NCBI RefSeq assembly: GCF_000262305.1
Contig: NC_017910.1
Location: forward strand, 682,001 to 746,000
From: Shimwellia blattae DSM 4481 = NBRC 105725
Lineage (GTDB): Bacteria; Pseudomonadota; Gammaproteobacteria; Enterobacterales; Enterobacteriaceae
Direction: 5' to 3'
DNA length: 64,000 nt
Of this stretch, positions 27,578 to 36,056 are shown in pieces (position 1 is the stretch's first letter; each line of letters starts with the position of its first letter). The notes beneath the pieces were generated by a model. That model saw only the letters and a list, made by a program, of their open reading frames with translations. It made no database searches and was not told the DNA's origin. The position numbers were made by a program, and so were the translations under genes.

Positions 27578-28676
27578 ATGTTTGAAATTAATCCGGTAAA
27601 AAACCGCATTCAGGACCTCACCGAGCGCAGCGACGTTCTTAGGGGGTATCTTTGACTACGATGCTAAGAAAGAGCGTCTTGAAGAAGTAAATGCCGAGCT
27701 GGAACAGCCGGACGTATGGAACGAGCCAGAACGCGCTCAATCTTTGGGCAAAGAACGTTCCTCCCTGGAAGCAATAGTTGACACTTTGGACCAGATGCGT
27801 CAGGGTCTTGAAGATGTCTCGGGCTTGCTGGATCTGGCTGTTGAGGCGGATGATGAAGAAACGTTCAGTGAGGCGGTTGTCGAACTGGACGGATTAGAAG
27901 CCAAACTGGCTCAGCTGGAGTTCCGCCGCATGTTCTCCGGCGAATATGACAGCGCAGACTGCTACCTGGATATCCAGGCAGGCTCCGGCGGTACTGAGGC
28001 TCAGGACTGGGCCAGTATGTTAGTCCGTATGTATCTGCGCTGGGCTGAGGCCCGGGGCTTCAAAACGGAAATTATCGAAGAATCCGAAGGCGAAGTGGCC
28101 GGAATAAAATCTGCGACGATCCGTATCGCAGGGGACTATGCTTATGGCTGGCTGCGCACCGAAACCGGTGTTCACCGCCTGGTGCGTAAAAGCCCGTTTG
28201 ACTCCGGCGGCCGCCGTCATACATCGTTCAGCTCCGCGTTTGTGTACCCGGAAGTGGATGATGATATTGATATTGAAATCAACCCTGCGGACCTGCGTAT
28301 CGATGTGTATCGTGCGTCAGGTGCTGGTGGGCAGCACGTTAACCGCACAGAATCCGCGGTGCGTATTACCCACGTTCCAACGGGATTGGTAACGCAGTGC
28401 CAGAACGATCGTTCTCAGCACAAGAACAAAGATCAGGCCATGAAGCAGATGAAGGCGAAGTTATACGAGCTGGAAATGCAGAAGAAAAATGCCGAAAAAC
28501 AGGCGGTGGAAGAGACAAAATCTGACATCGGCTGGGGCAGCCAGATCCGCTCTTATGTTCTGGATGATTCGCGCATCAAGGACTTGCGTACTGGGGTAGA
28601 AACCCGCAACACACAAGCTGTACTGGATGGCGATCTGGACAAATTTATCGAAGCAAGTTTGAAAGCTGGGTTATGA
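27578..28676 (+). CDS. prfB: Peptide chain release factor 2, with programmed +1 frameshift
   Basis: The CDS is in two parts: codons 1-25 from 27578 to 27652, then a +1 shift past the in-frame TGA (27653-27655), continuing GAC from 27654 to 28676. The product is 365 residues, the E. coli length. RF2 recognises UGA and UAA through the SPF motif (KSPFDSGGRRH) and triggers hydrolysis through GGQ (SGAGGQHVN). Position 246 is Ala, as in most bacteria, instead of the Thr of E. coli K-12. lysS follows 9 bases on. Confidence 0.96.
27641..27655 (+). promoter_or_regulatory. RF2 autoregulatory frameshift signal
   Basis: An internal Shine-Dalgarno-like AGGGGG (27641-27646), three bases, the slippery CTT (27650-27652) and TGA C (27653-27656) reproduce the known RF2 recoding element. 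Low RF2 lets the ribosome shift forward on CTT; high RF2 terminates at TGA. Confidence 0.96.
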
Positions 28677-28685
28677 GGAACCAAA

Positions 28686-30203
28686 ATGTCTGAACAACAA
28701 TCACAGGGTAGCACCGAAGCCGTACAGGATCTTAACAACGAATTACAGACTCGTCGTGAGAAGCTGGCGGCACTGCGCAAGCAGGGTGTGGCATTCCCTA
28801 ACGATTTCCGCCGCGATCATACCTCTGACCAACTGCATGCCGACTTCGACGCCAAAGACGCAGAAGCGCTGGAATCACTGAATATTGAAGTCAGTGTTGC
28901 CGGGCGCATGATGACCCGCCGTATTATGGGTAAAGCGTCCTTCGTGACCTTGCAGGATGTGGGTGGCCGTATTCAGTTGTATGTATCCCGTGATGATCTG
29001 CCGGAAGGCATCTATGACGAATTCAAAAAATGGGACCTCGGGGATATTCTGGGTGCGCGCGGTAAGTTGTTTAAGACTAAAACCGGCGAGCTGTCCATCC
29101 ACTGTACAGAGCTGCGTCTGCTGACTAAAGCACTGCGCCCGCTGCCGGACAAGTTCCACGGCCTGGCAGACCAGGAAACCCGTTATCGCCAGCGTTATCT
29201 GGACCTGATCGCTAACGACGAATCCCGTAAAACTTTCCAGACCCGTTCCCGTATTCTGGCCGGTATCCGCCAGTTCATGGTAGAGCGTGGCTTTATGGAA
29301 GTTGAAACCCCGATGATGCAGGTTATCCCGGGTGGGGCGTCTGCGCGTCCGTTCATCACTCACCACAATGCGCTGGATATGGACATGTATCTGCGTATTG
29401 CCCCGGAACTGTACCTGAAGCGTCTGGTTGTGGGTGGTTTTGAGCGCGTGTTCGAAATCAACCGTAACTTCCGTAACGAAGGTATCTCTGTACGCCACAA
29501 CCCTGAGTTCACCATGATGGAACTCTATATGGCGTATGCGGATTACAAAGACCTGATCGAGCTGACCGAGTCTCTGTTCCGTACCCTGGCAGAAACCGTT
29601 CTGGGCCATACTGACGTGCAGTACGGCGAGCATGTGTTTGATTTCGGCAAACCGTTCGAAAAACTGACCATGCTGGAAGCCATCAAAAAATACCGTCCGG
29701 AAACCAATATGGATGACCTGAAGAGCTTCGACACCGCGAAAGCGCTGGCTGAATCTCTGGGCATCAAAGTTGAGAAAAGCTGGGGCCTGGGCCGCGTAAC
29801 TGCGGAAATCTTTGATGAAGTTGCTGAAGAACATCTGATTCAGCCGACCTTCATTACTGAATACCCGGCAGAAATCTCCCCGCTGGCTCGTCGTAACGAC
29901 GTGAACCCGGAAATCACTGACCGCTTTGAGTTCTTCATCGGCGGCCGTGAAATCGGTAACGGCTTCTCCGAGCTTAATGACGCTGAAGACCAGGCTGAAC
30001 GTTTCCGCGAGCAGGTTGACGCGAAAGCTAACGGCGATGACGAAGCGATGTTCTACGACGAAGACTATGTTACCGCACTGGAGCATGGCCTGCCGCCGAC
30101 CGCTGGTCTGGGTATTGGTATCGACCGCCTGATGATGCTGTTCACCAACAGCCACACCATCCGCGACGTTATCCTGTTCCCGGCTCTGCGTCCGCAGAAA
30201 TAA
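28686..30203 (+). CDS. lysS: Lysyl-tRNA synthetase, class II
   Basis: A 505-residue class IIb synthetase of the exact E. coli length. An N-terminal OB-fold anticodon domain (about 65-150, including RIQLYVSRDDLPEG) is followed by the catalytic domain. Motif 2 is FRNEGISVRHNPEFTMMELY and motif 3 is GLPPTAGLGIGIDRLMMLFT. ATG 28686 follows GAGGAACC, 9 bases after prfB, as in the E. coli prfB-lysS operon. Confidence 0.96.
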   Translation: MSEQQSQGSTEAVQDLNNELQTRREKLAALRKQGVAFPNDFRRDHTSDQLHADFDAKDAEALESLNIEVSVAGRMMTRRIMGKASFVTLQDVGGRIQLYVSRDDLPEGIYDEFKKWDLGDILGARGKLFKTKTGELSIHCTELRLLTKALRPLPDKFHGLADQETRYRQRYLDLIANDESRKTFQTRSRILAGIRQFMVERGFMEVETPMMQVIPGGASARPFITHHNALDMDMYLRIAPELYLKRLVVGGFERVFEINRNFRNEGISVRHNPEFTMMELYMAYADYKDLIELTESLFRTLAETVLGHTDVQYGEHVFDFGKPFEKLTMLEAIKKYRPETNMDDLKSFDTAKALAESLGIKVEKSWGLGRVTAEIFDEVAEEHLIQPTFITEYPAEISPLARRNDVNPEITDRFEFFIGGREIGNGFSELNDAEDQAERFREQVDAKANGDDEAMFYDEDYVTALEHGLPPTAGLGIGIDRLMMLFTNSHTIRDVILFPALRPQK

Positions 30204-30235
30204 TTATCGCCTGTGGCTTGCCACACTGGCTGAAC

Positions 30236-30264
30236 AATACCGCCCCCCGGGGCGGTATTTTTTT
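30236..30264 (+). terminator. Terminator of prfB-lysS
   Basis: An inverted repeat AATACCGCC...GGCGGTATT with a C/G-rich apex is followed by a run of seven Ts, about 33 bases after the lysS stop. An IS200 element begins immediately beyond it. Confidence 0.88.
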
Positions 30265-30267
30265 GTC

Positions 30268-30974
30268 TATAGAAAACCCCCAGCTAGGCTGGGGGTTCCG
30301 TGAAGCTTTCAGCTTTGAGCCAGTTATTAAAACCCCTTTTGATTTGTTAAAACACCTTGCGGTCTGGCAACTGCAAGAGTTAAACAAAAAATCAAAAGGG
30401 GGTCCCAATGGGGGACGAAAAGAGCTTAGCGCACACCCGATGGAACTGTAAATATCACATTGTTTTTGCCCCAAAATACCGTAGACAGGCGTTTTATGGA
30501 GAGAAACGCAGAGCAATAGGGGGGATCCTGAGAAAGCTATGTGAATGGAAAAACGTACATATTCTGGAGGCAGAATGTTGCGCAGATCATATTCATATGC
30601 TTGTGGAGATCCCGCCGAAAATGAGCGTGTCGGGTTTTATGGGGTATCTGAAGGGAAAGAGCAGCCTGATGCTGTATGAGCAGTTTGGAGATCTGAAGTT
30701 CAAATACAGAAACAGGGAGTTCTGGTGCCGGGGTTACTATGTGGATACGGTAGGCAAGAACACGGCGAAGATACAGGAGTACATAAAGCACCAGCTTGAA
30801 GAGGATAAAATGGGGGAGCAGTTGTCGATCCTGTATCCGGGTAGCCCGTTTACGGGCCGTAAGTAACGGAGTTGGATGCAAATGTCAGATCGTATGCGCC
30901 TGTTAGGGCGCGGCTGGTAACAGAGCCTTACAGGCGCATTTGAAAAACCTCCGGCTATGCCGGAGGATGTTTGT
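30268..30974 (+). mobile_element. IS200-family element (edges approximate)
   Basis: About 0.7 kb, the IS200 size, without terminal inverted repeats. The left-end hairpin is AACCCCCAGC-TAG-GCTGGGGGTT (30275-30297) and the right-end hairpin CCTCCGGC-TAT-GCCGGAGG (30948-30966). A second stem (CCCCTTTTGATTT 30333-30345 with AAATCAAAAGGGG 30389-30401) would bury the ribosome site of tnpA, as described for IS200. A further 10-bp repeat ATGCGCCTGT/ACAGGCGCAT (30894-30903, 30930-30939) precedes the right end. IS200 inserts without target duplication, so exact edges cannot be fixed here. Confidence 0.9.
30408..30866 (+). CDS. tnpA: IS200 transposase TnpA (Y1/HUH)
   Basis: A 152-residue HUH single-strand transposase, full length. 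The HUH motif is in ECCADHIHMLVEIPP and the catalytic Tyr in FWCRGYYVDTVGKN. It is nearly identical to the Salmonella IS200 protein from memory. The ATG is enclosed in a small GTCCC/GGGAC hairpin downstream of the sequestering stem, consistent with very low translation. Confidence 0.93.
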   Translation: MGDEKSLAHTRWNCKYHIVFAPKYRRQAFYGEKRRAIGGILRKLCEWKNVHILEAECCADHIHMLVEIPPKMSVSGFMGYLKGKSSLMLYEQFGDLKFKYRNREFWCRGYYVDTVGKNTAKIQEYIKHQLEEDKMGEQLSILYPGSPFTGRK

Positions 30975-30981
30975 ATCAGAT

Positions 30982-31611
30982 CTAACCGGATATCGCGTGT
31001 TCGCGGCCACGCAAGATGTGCGTTGTCATTAGCTGCTCCGCCAGTGCAATATCCTGATTTTTCAGTGCGGCCACAATAGCCTGATGTTCCCCGGTAGAGG
31101 CCGTGTAATAAGCATGGCGCCGGAGAGGGTCGGGCTGGTAATACACGCGCTGGCGAATATTATCGGACAGCGCCAGGAAAACCTCATTGCTGGTAAGGGA
31201 TATCAGATAGCGATGGAAGCGTTTGTCTTCCTCAAGCCAGTGGCCGTAGTCCTGATGGTCTAATGCTTCCTGTTGTCGCTGAATGCACTGCTCCAGCGGA
31301 TGAAAATGTGTGTCTGTCAGATAACCTTGTAGCTGGCGTAACGTTTGCAGTTCAATAGCCAGACGTAAATCGTAGTAATCGCGGATCTCTTTCAGTGAAA
31401 GTTGCTGGATAAGGATCCCTTTACGCGGAATGATTTTTAGCAAACCCTCGCTTTGCAACTGGTGCAAAGCCTCGCGAATCGGCGTGCGGCTCATGCCAAG
31501 TTCTTCTACCAGTTTATTCTCAGAGGTATAGCTATCACGCTGATACTCACGCCTGATGATGCGGTTTTTGATGGCGATATACGCCTGATGGCTCAGAGAG
31601 TGCTCCGACAT
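30982..31611 (-). CDS. GntR-family regulator, FadR/FCD subfamily
   Basis: A 209-residue regulator with an N-terminal winged HTH (about 10-70, including SENKLVEELGMSRTPIREALHQLQSEGLLKIIPRKGILIQ) and an all-helical FCD ligand domain (about 78-205). FCD domains bind carboxylates with a metal; RFHRYLI and HQAIVAAL are consistent with that. The start 31611 (MSEHSLSHQAY) is chosen over an upstream Met that lies inside the neighbouring IS. A CTTGTATACAAG operator-like palindrome lies 7 kb away before the MFS gene of the nitrilase operon, the likely target. Confidence 0.85.
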   Translation of the reverse strand: MSEHSLSHQAYIAIKNRIIRREYQRDSYTSENKLVEELGMSRTPIREALHQLQSEGLLKIIPRKGILIQQLSLKEIRDYYDLRLAIELQTLRQLQGYLTDTHFHPLEQCIQRQQEALDHQDYGHWLEEDKRFHRYLISLTSNEVFLALSDNIRQRVYYQPDPLRRHAYYTASTGEHQAIVAALKNQDIALAEQLMTTHILRGREHAISG

Positions 31612-31771
31612 ACTGCATGGTTTCCTTAACCCGCGTGGAGAGCACCGAGTATAAGAAGTTGCCCGCAGGCGGACAAGTGCCCGCAGCCAGATGTTAACAC
31701 CTGACAGTCCCTCAATGTCAGGATAGTTGTCACTCCCTCTGAAAAATAATCCTGAGGGCACGGAGTGACAG

Positions 31772-32254
31772 ATGAAACGAATTTCCCCGGAGCGCAAGGC
31801 CTCAACACTGGCAAAATTATTCCCGCCCTACAATATGACCGTCGCGGCTGTTGCACAGATGGAAGGGATCGCCGAAGCTACACTGTATCACTGGCGTAAA
31901 CAGGCTAAAGCAGAGGGGAAACCGGTGCCGGGTAACAGTAAAAACAGTGAGCAGTGGCCAGCAGAAGCCCGTTTTGCCGCCATTGTGGAAACCGCCACGT
32001 TAAGTGAAACAGAAATCGCAGAATACTGCCGTAAAAAAGGGCTGTATCCTGAGCAGCTGATACAGTGGAAGCAGGGCTTTATACAGACCGGAAACCCCGG
32101 TGATAAAGCAGCGCTGAAGCAAAGTCAGAAGGAAGTTAAACAGCTTAAAAAAGAGCTGGTCCGTAAGGAGAAAGCGCTGGCGGAGGCGGCAGCGATACTG
32201 GTACTGCGAAAAAAGCTCAGGGATTACTACGGGGAAACGGACGGGGACGACTGA
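31772..32254 (+). CDS. IS3-family OrfA (copy 1)
   Basis: A 160-residue protein with an N-terminal helix-turn-helix (about 20-50, including MTVAAVAQMEGIAEATLYHWRKQ) and a C-terminal coiled coil (about 112-150) rich in Lys/Glu/Leu. The slippery heptamer A AAA AAG at 32209-32215 is in the proper frame (CGA AAA AAG), and the -1 frame is open from there into orfB, so an OrfAB fusion transposase is expected. It is identical in sequence to the orfA at 44498-44980. Confidence 0.92.
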   Translation: MKRISPERKASTLAKLFPPYNMTVAAVAQMEGIAEATLYHWRKQAKAEGKPVPGNSKNSEQWPAEARFAAIVETATLSETEIAEYCRKKGLYPEQLIQWKQGFIQTGNPGDKAALKQSQKEVKQLKKELVRKEKALAEAAAILVLRKKLRDYYGETDGDD

Positions 32255-32301
32255 CCCCGGCGGATGAACGACAACAGTTCATTCAGTGGATTAATGAAGC
32301 G

Positions 32302-33285
32302 GTGGTCTCTGGCGCAAGGCTTGCAGTCGCCTGCCGTGAAGTGGCCATCAGCCTGCGTACCTGGTGGCGGTGGCAAAAATGTCCGGAGGATGGTCGTCCG
32401 GGGGCAATAAGACCCGCCCCGGCGAATCGCCTCAGCACGGGGGAAGAGCAGCAGATACGGGATATCTGCCACAGGCCGGAATATGCCCGTCTGCCGCCAT
32501 CACAGATTGTGCCCCGGCTGGCCGACAGGGGAATTTACCTGGCCAGTGAGTCGACATTTTACCGGATATTACGCCGCCATAATGAAGTCCACCACCGGGG
32601 ACGTCAGTCGCGGCCACAGCGGGTGCCAGCCCCGACGACCTTTACAGCCAGAGCGCCCTGCCAGGTCTGGTCATGGGACATCACCTGGCTGCCCTGCGTG
32701 GTGCGTGGTCGCTGGTATTATCTGTATATGATAATTGACCTGTACAGCCGGAAAATCACGGGCTACGAGGTTCATGAAACGGAAAGTGGCGGGCTGGCTG
32801 CAGCGCTAATGCAGCGGACAACGCTGCGTGAGGGCTGCTGGCGTCAGCCGCTGGTGCTGCATGCAGATAACGGAGCCGCCATGAAATCGCAGACCCTGCA
32901 GATGAAGCTGTATGAGCTGAATATCATACCGTCACACAGCAGGCCACGGGTAAGTAACGATAACGCGTATGCAGAGTCGTTGTTCCGGACACTGAAATAT
33001 GTACCACAGTGGCCGTCATCGGGGTTCAGAACGCTGAGTGATGCCCGGGAGTGGGTGGAGAAATTTACCCACTGGTACAACGAAGAGCACCGCCACAGCG
33101 GGATACGGTATGTCACCCCGGCACAGCGACACCGGGGAGAAGATCACGCGCTTCTGAGGCAACGGGATGAACTGTACCGTCAGGCACAGAAAACACATCC
33201 TGAGCGCTGGTCAGGCAGAACGAGAAACTGGCAACCCGAAGGTCCGGTAATGCTGAATCCGGAAAGGGGAAAACAGGCCGCTTAA
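32302..33285 (+). CDS. IS3-family OrfB, DDE integrase (copy 1)
   Basis: A 327-residue frame with an rve integrase domain. The DDE residues lie in WSWDITWLP, LVLHADNGAAMKS and NAYAESLFRTLKY. The GTG at 32302 is only the first in-frame start; the frame is open back to about 32212 (including LTPADERQQF), so the real product is the OrfAB fusion made by -1 frameshifting in orfA. It is identical to the copy at 43467-44450. Confidence 0.92.
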   Translation: MVSGARLAVACREVAISLRTWWRWQKCPEDGRPGAIRPAPANRLSTGEEQQIRDICHRPEYARLPPSQIVPRLADRGIYLASESTFYRILRRHNEVHHRGRQSRPQRVPAPTTFTARAPCQVWSWDITWLPCVVRGRWYYLYMIIDLYSRKITGYEVHETESGGLAAALMQRTTLREGCWRQPLVLHADNGAAMKSQTLQMKLYELNIIPSHSRPRVSNDNAYAESLFRTLKYVPQWPSSGFRTLSDAREWVEKFTHWYNEEHRHSGIRYVTPAQRHRGEDHALLRQRDELYRQAQKTHPERWSGRTRNWQPEGPVMLNPERGKQAA

Positions 33286-33325
33286 ATTAACCTGGGGTGA
33301 CAACTACCTTGACACTTACCGCAGT

Positions 33326-33390
33326 CATGGCCCGCTCTGATGAATGGGGCTATTTACCAGACTGGTTTTATCATTCTCCTGTTCCGGAAG
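33326..33390 (+). pseudogene. Possible gene-start remnant stranded between two IS elements
   Basis: This short strip between the two IS elements reads open from ATG (MARSDEWGYLPDWFY and on) for about 21 codons up to the next IS end at 33391. Removing copy 1 and one CAGT joins it to the sequence upstream of the divergent gntR gene, with the ATG about 100 bases from the gntR start. If the second IS is also removed, the frame continues into 35928 onward for a short distance or stops at once, depending on the target duplication. I do not recognise the product and see no good ribosome site. Confidence 0.3.
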
Positions 33391-33398
33391 TGTAGTGG

Positions 33399-33613
33399 TC
33401 AACAAAAACTGGCCACCGAGTTAGAGTTTTTCCAGTATCGATTTTCTGATTCGTTTGGTGGTAATCCACCGTTATATTCGTGCGGCCTGAGTGCGCTGTA
33501 ATATCCAACGATGTAGTCCGTTATGGCGTGAGTCGCATCGCTGAAGCTTACGTAACCTGTCACTGGTACCCATTCGTTCTTCAGACTCCGGAAGAAGCGT
33601 TCCATTGGGCTAT
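33399..33613 (-). pseudogene. 3' fragment of interrupted IS3-family orfB
   Basis: It reads NSPMERFFRSLKNEWVPVTGY and on to an NRYWKNSNSVASFC terminus: the last catalytic Glu region (MERFFRSLKNEW) and the tail of an IS3 integrase. The N-terminal part is at 34903-35526, and the break falls right after GNCWD, within the conserved GNCWDNxPMERF motif. An IS110-family element occupies the gap. Confidence 0.88.
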
Positions 33614-34902
33614 TGACGCTCCTATGTCAAGAGCGGGCGATTGGCATAGGCGAGGTCCGATAAAATCAATGGATAGAGTTCACGGACGATGTAGCGTTTC
33701 AGGCATCTCAGGATCTCTTTGGTCGACAACCCTTCACCCGTTCGTCTGTTTACATAGATTTTTGTGCGCGGATCACTACGCATACGCACAAGGGCTATTG
33801 TCCACAGGGCGTTGTTAGCTTCACGTGAGCCTCCGCGGTTTAATCTGTGCCTGACAGTTTTTCCTGATGATGCTGGTAACGGATTTACACCACAGAGCGA
33901 AGCCAGAGCCGCTTCATTTTTTAAACGTTCGGGGTTATCACCTGCAACGGCCAGCAGCGTCGCAGCCGTCTGTGGGCCTACCCCAAACTGGCTACGAAGA
34001 TTACTGGCATATTTGCGGGTCAGTTTATCCAGAGATTCGTCCAGTTCATTCAGCTCTTCAGTCAGGACTATCCATCGTTTAGCAAGACTTCGAAGCGTGC
34101 TACACAGGGCTATCCGTAAGGGGGAGTACTCTGACACCTCGCTGTTAATGCAGGCGGTTACGCATTCGTGTGGTTTCGATTTCCAGAGTTTGTCGCGAAC
34201 ATCCTGAGGGGCACTCACCAGCAGCGCACGAAGCTGATTAATCGCCTGCGTGCGGGCTTTTACTGCACTGCGTCGGGCAACACTGATAATCCGGAGAGCT
34301 TCACACGCGCCGGACTGCATTTTTGGTATGGCCTTGCTGCTCCCTGAAAGTACTGTCCGGGCTGCATTCTCTGCATCCAGAGGATCTGACTTCCCTTCAA
34401 GGCGGCGTTTTGAGCGATCTGGCCGGTTAACTTCAACAACATAAATACTATTCTTAATGAGAAAACGTGTTAACGCAGCGCCATACGTCCCGGTTCCCTC
34501 AATGCCAGCTCGTTCGAGGATCCCAAAAGAGCGAGCCCAATCAAGTAGTTCAAGATAGCCCGTTTGATTTGTTTGAATAATACGGGTGCCAAGCAGTTTA
34601 CCTGCCTGACTGATAACAGCACCGACATGAACATCAAGGTGTGTATCGACACCCAGGATCACGCTTTCAGGAGATTGACAGTCATTTTGCATGGTTTGCC
34701 CCCAGATATTGGTAGCACAACCATCCCCATCGCCGGACAGGACACTCGGGATGCAGCACAAAGCTCCTATCAGGTCACAAACGCTGGGCCCGGCTATGCC
34801 CGGGAAATACCTGAATCGGACGACAGGTCAACACAAAGGCATCTGGGCCAATCCCAGCACGGGTCAGTCCGATCCGGTATTTGAAAGTATATTAGAATGA
34901 GT
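33614..34902 (-). mobile_element. IS110-family element inserted in IS3 orfB
   Basis: The edges are inferred by joining the orfB halves: AATAGCCCAATGG on one side and TGCTGGGA on the other (minus strand) restore the integrase frame when roughly 33614-34902 is removed. The length of about 1.29 kb and the absence of clear terminal inverted repeats fit IS110. The transposase is intact. Non-coding flanks are about 8 bases (left) and 210 bases (right, upstream of the transposase), the latter a plausible place for a bridge-type RNA known from IS110 elements. Confidence 0.82.
33622..34692 (-). CDS. IS110-family transposase (DEDD, Tnp_20)
   Basis: A 356-residue recombinase starting MQNDCQSPESVILGVDTHLDVHVGAV. 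The N-terminal RuvC-like DEDD residues lie in GVDTHLDVH, GIEGTGTYG and EGKSDPLDAENAAR. The C-terminal Transposase_20 domain has GVGPQTAATLLAVAGDNPERLKNEAALASLCGVNPLPASSGK and NRGGSREANNALW, which carries the nucleophilic Ser region. Full length, so probably active. The ORF continues upstream to 34761 without family support. Confidence 0.9.
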   Translation of the reverse strand: MQNDCQSPESVILGVDTHLDVHVGAVISQAGKLLGTRIIQTNQTGYLELLDWARSFGILERAGIEGTGTYGAALTRFLIKNSIYVVEVNRPDRSKRRLEGKSDPLDAENAARTVLSGSSKAIPKMQSGACEALRIISVARRSAVKARTQAINQLRALLVSAPQDVRDKLWKSKPHECVTACINSEVSEYSPLRIALCSTLRSLAKRWIVLTEELNELDESLDKLTRKYASNLRSQFGVGPQTAATLLAVAGDNPERLKNEAALASLCGVNPLPASSGKTVRHRLNRGGSREANNALWTIALVRMRSDPRTKIYVNRRTGEGLSTKEILRCLKRYIVRELYPLILSDLAYANRPLLT

Positions 34903-35526
34903 ATCCCAGCAGTTTCCGCGCCGACTCATACTCTGTTTGATCCGGTATCGCCACAGCAACTGCCGGAACTGCCTGCTCGTATAATGACTGCCCTGATCGC
35001 TGTGGAACATCACTCCGACGGGCTTACCACGCGTTTCCCATGCCATTTCCAGCGCCTTCATGGTGAGTCTGCTGTCCGGCGAGAACGACATTGCCCAGCC
35101 CACTGGTTTTCTTGCGAACAGGTCGAGAACAACGGCCAGGTACGCCCAACGCTTACCCGTCCAGATATAGGTCACATCGCCGCACCACACCTGGTTTGGC
35201 TCTGTTACGGCGAACTGCCGCTCAAGGTGATTAGGGATAGCAACATGTTCATGACCACCACGCTTATACCGGTGAGTTGGTTGCTGGCAACTGACCAGCC
35301 CAAGCTCTTTCATTAGCCTGCCAGCGAGCCAGCGCCCCATCTGATGGCCTCTCTGAGTTGCCATTGTCGCGATGCTCCTTGCTCCGGCCGAACCGTGGCT
35401 GATGTTGTGCAGCTCAAGTACCTGGCTTCGTAATACAGCCCGTCTGCCGTCTGGCTTTTCAGGACGATTTTTCCAGTATTTGTAACTGCTGCGATGAACC
35501 CCGAACACGTGGCAGAGAGTGGCCAC
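34903..35526 (-). pseudogene. 5' part of interrupted IS3-family orfB
   Basis: It begins near MATLCHVFGVHRSSYKYWKNRP and carries the HTH_21-like and first two DDE residues (VWCGDVTYIWTGKRWAY and VMFHSDQGSHYTS) up to SMSRRGNCWD, where the IS110 element cuts in. The frame is open upstream toward an A AAA AAG heptamer (complement of 35598-35604) inside orfA, so the intact element would have made an OrfAB fusion. The last in-frame residues after GNCWD belong to the IS110 end. Confidence 0.88.
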
Positions 35527-35552
35527 AGGATAACGCGCCCTGAGCTTCCCGA

Positions 35553-35855
35553 TTATCGAGAACTGTTCAGGGAGTCTGACATCAAGAGCGCGGTAGCCTT
35601 TTTTAAAATATCATTTTCCATTTCAATGCGTTGCAGCTTTTTTCTCAGCTCGCGTATTTCGATTTGCTCCGGGGTTATCGGAGAAGATTTTGGCGTTTTG
35701 CCCTGACGCTCATCACGCAGTTGTTTGACCCATTTTGTCATCGTGGAAAGGCCGACATCCATGGCCTTCGCTGCTTGTGCAACTGTGTAATTTTGGTCGA
35801 CAACCAGCTGAGCGGATTCGCGTTTGAATTCAGGACTAAAATTTCTTCGTTTCAT
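35553..35855 (-). CDS. IS3-family OrfA (element with split orfB)
   Basis: A 100-residue HTH protein (MKRRNFSPEFKRESAQLVVDQNYTVAQAAKAMDVGLSTMTKWVKQLRD) with a C-terminal leucine-zipper-like stretch (IEIRELRKKLQRIEMENDILKKATALL). It carries the slippery A AAA AAG used for -1 shifting into orfB. OrfA itself is intact, but without a complete orfB the element cannot move on its own. Confidence 0.88.
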   Translation of the reverse strand: MKRRNFSPEFKRESAQLVVDQNYTVAQAAKAMDVGLSTMTKWVKQLRDERQGKTPKSSPITPEQIEIRELRKKLQRIEMENDILKKATALLMSDSLNSSR

Positions 35856-36056
35856 TGGTGCACCTGTAGTGTTCTGAGGTGAGCATATCACCTCTGTTCA
35901 GGTGGCCAAATTCAGTAAACCACTACAAGAGAGTAATTCACGGTACTGACCTGTCCCAGCCATATGGCGATAAAAACGATTTTTATAAACATATAACTCT
36001 AATTCACAGGTAAAAATGCTAACGCCAGTTATCACAATCGGGCCGGTCGATCGGGT

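Larger units (their letters stand above)
31709..33321 (+). mobile_element. IS3-family insertion sequence, copy 1 (1613 bp, intact)
   Basis: Bounded by imperfect inverted repeats starting CCCTCAATGTCAGG on the left and, read inward, CGGTAAGTGTCAAGG on the right; both share TAGTTGTCAC further in. A 4-bp target duplication CAGT flanks it (31705-31708 and 33322-33325). It encodes orfA and orfB with a -1 frameshift window. Copy 2 at 43431-45043 has the same length and identical protein products but lies in the opposite orientation. Confidence 0.92.
33391..35927 (-). mobile_element. IS3-family element (second type), split by an IS110-family insertion
   Basis: The 27-bp ends TGTAGTGGT...GGCCACC at 33391-33417 and, inverted, at 35901-35927 match at about 21 of 27 positions. 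Subtracting the 1.29-kb IS110 insertion leaves about 1.25 kb, normal for IS3. orfA and the two pieces of orfB lie on the minus strand. No clear target duplication is seen at the outer ends (GAAG left, AGAG right). Confidence 0.85.

Noticed and set aside
28875..30155. 426-codon minus-strand open frame opposite lysS
   Set aside because: Antisense shadow caused by codon bias of a highly expressed gene; no homology is recognisable and lysS is certain.
30894..30966. CRISPR-like or attC-like repeats near 30.9 kb
   Set aside because: The inverted repeats are the right-end structures of IS200; there are no regular spacers or integron features.
33622..34884. Plus-strand open frames overlapping the IS110 element
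   Set aside because: They mirror the transposase gene, have no family features and no ribosome sites.
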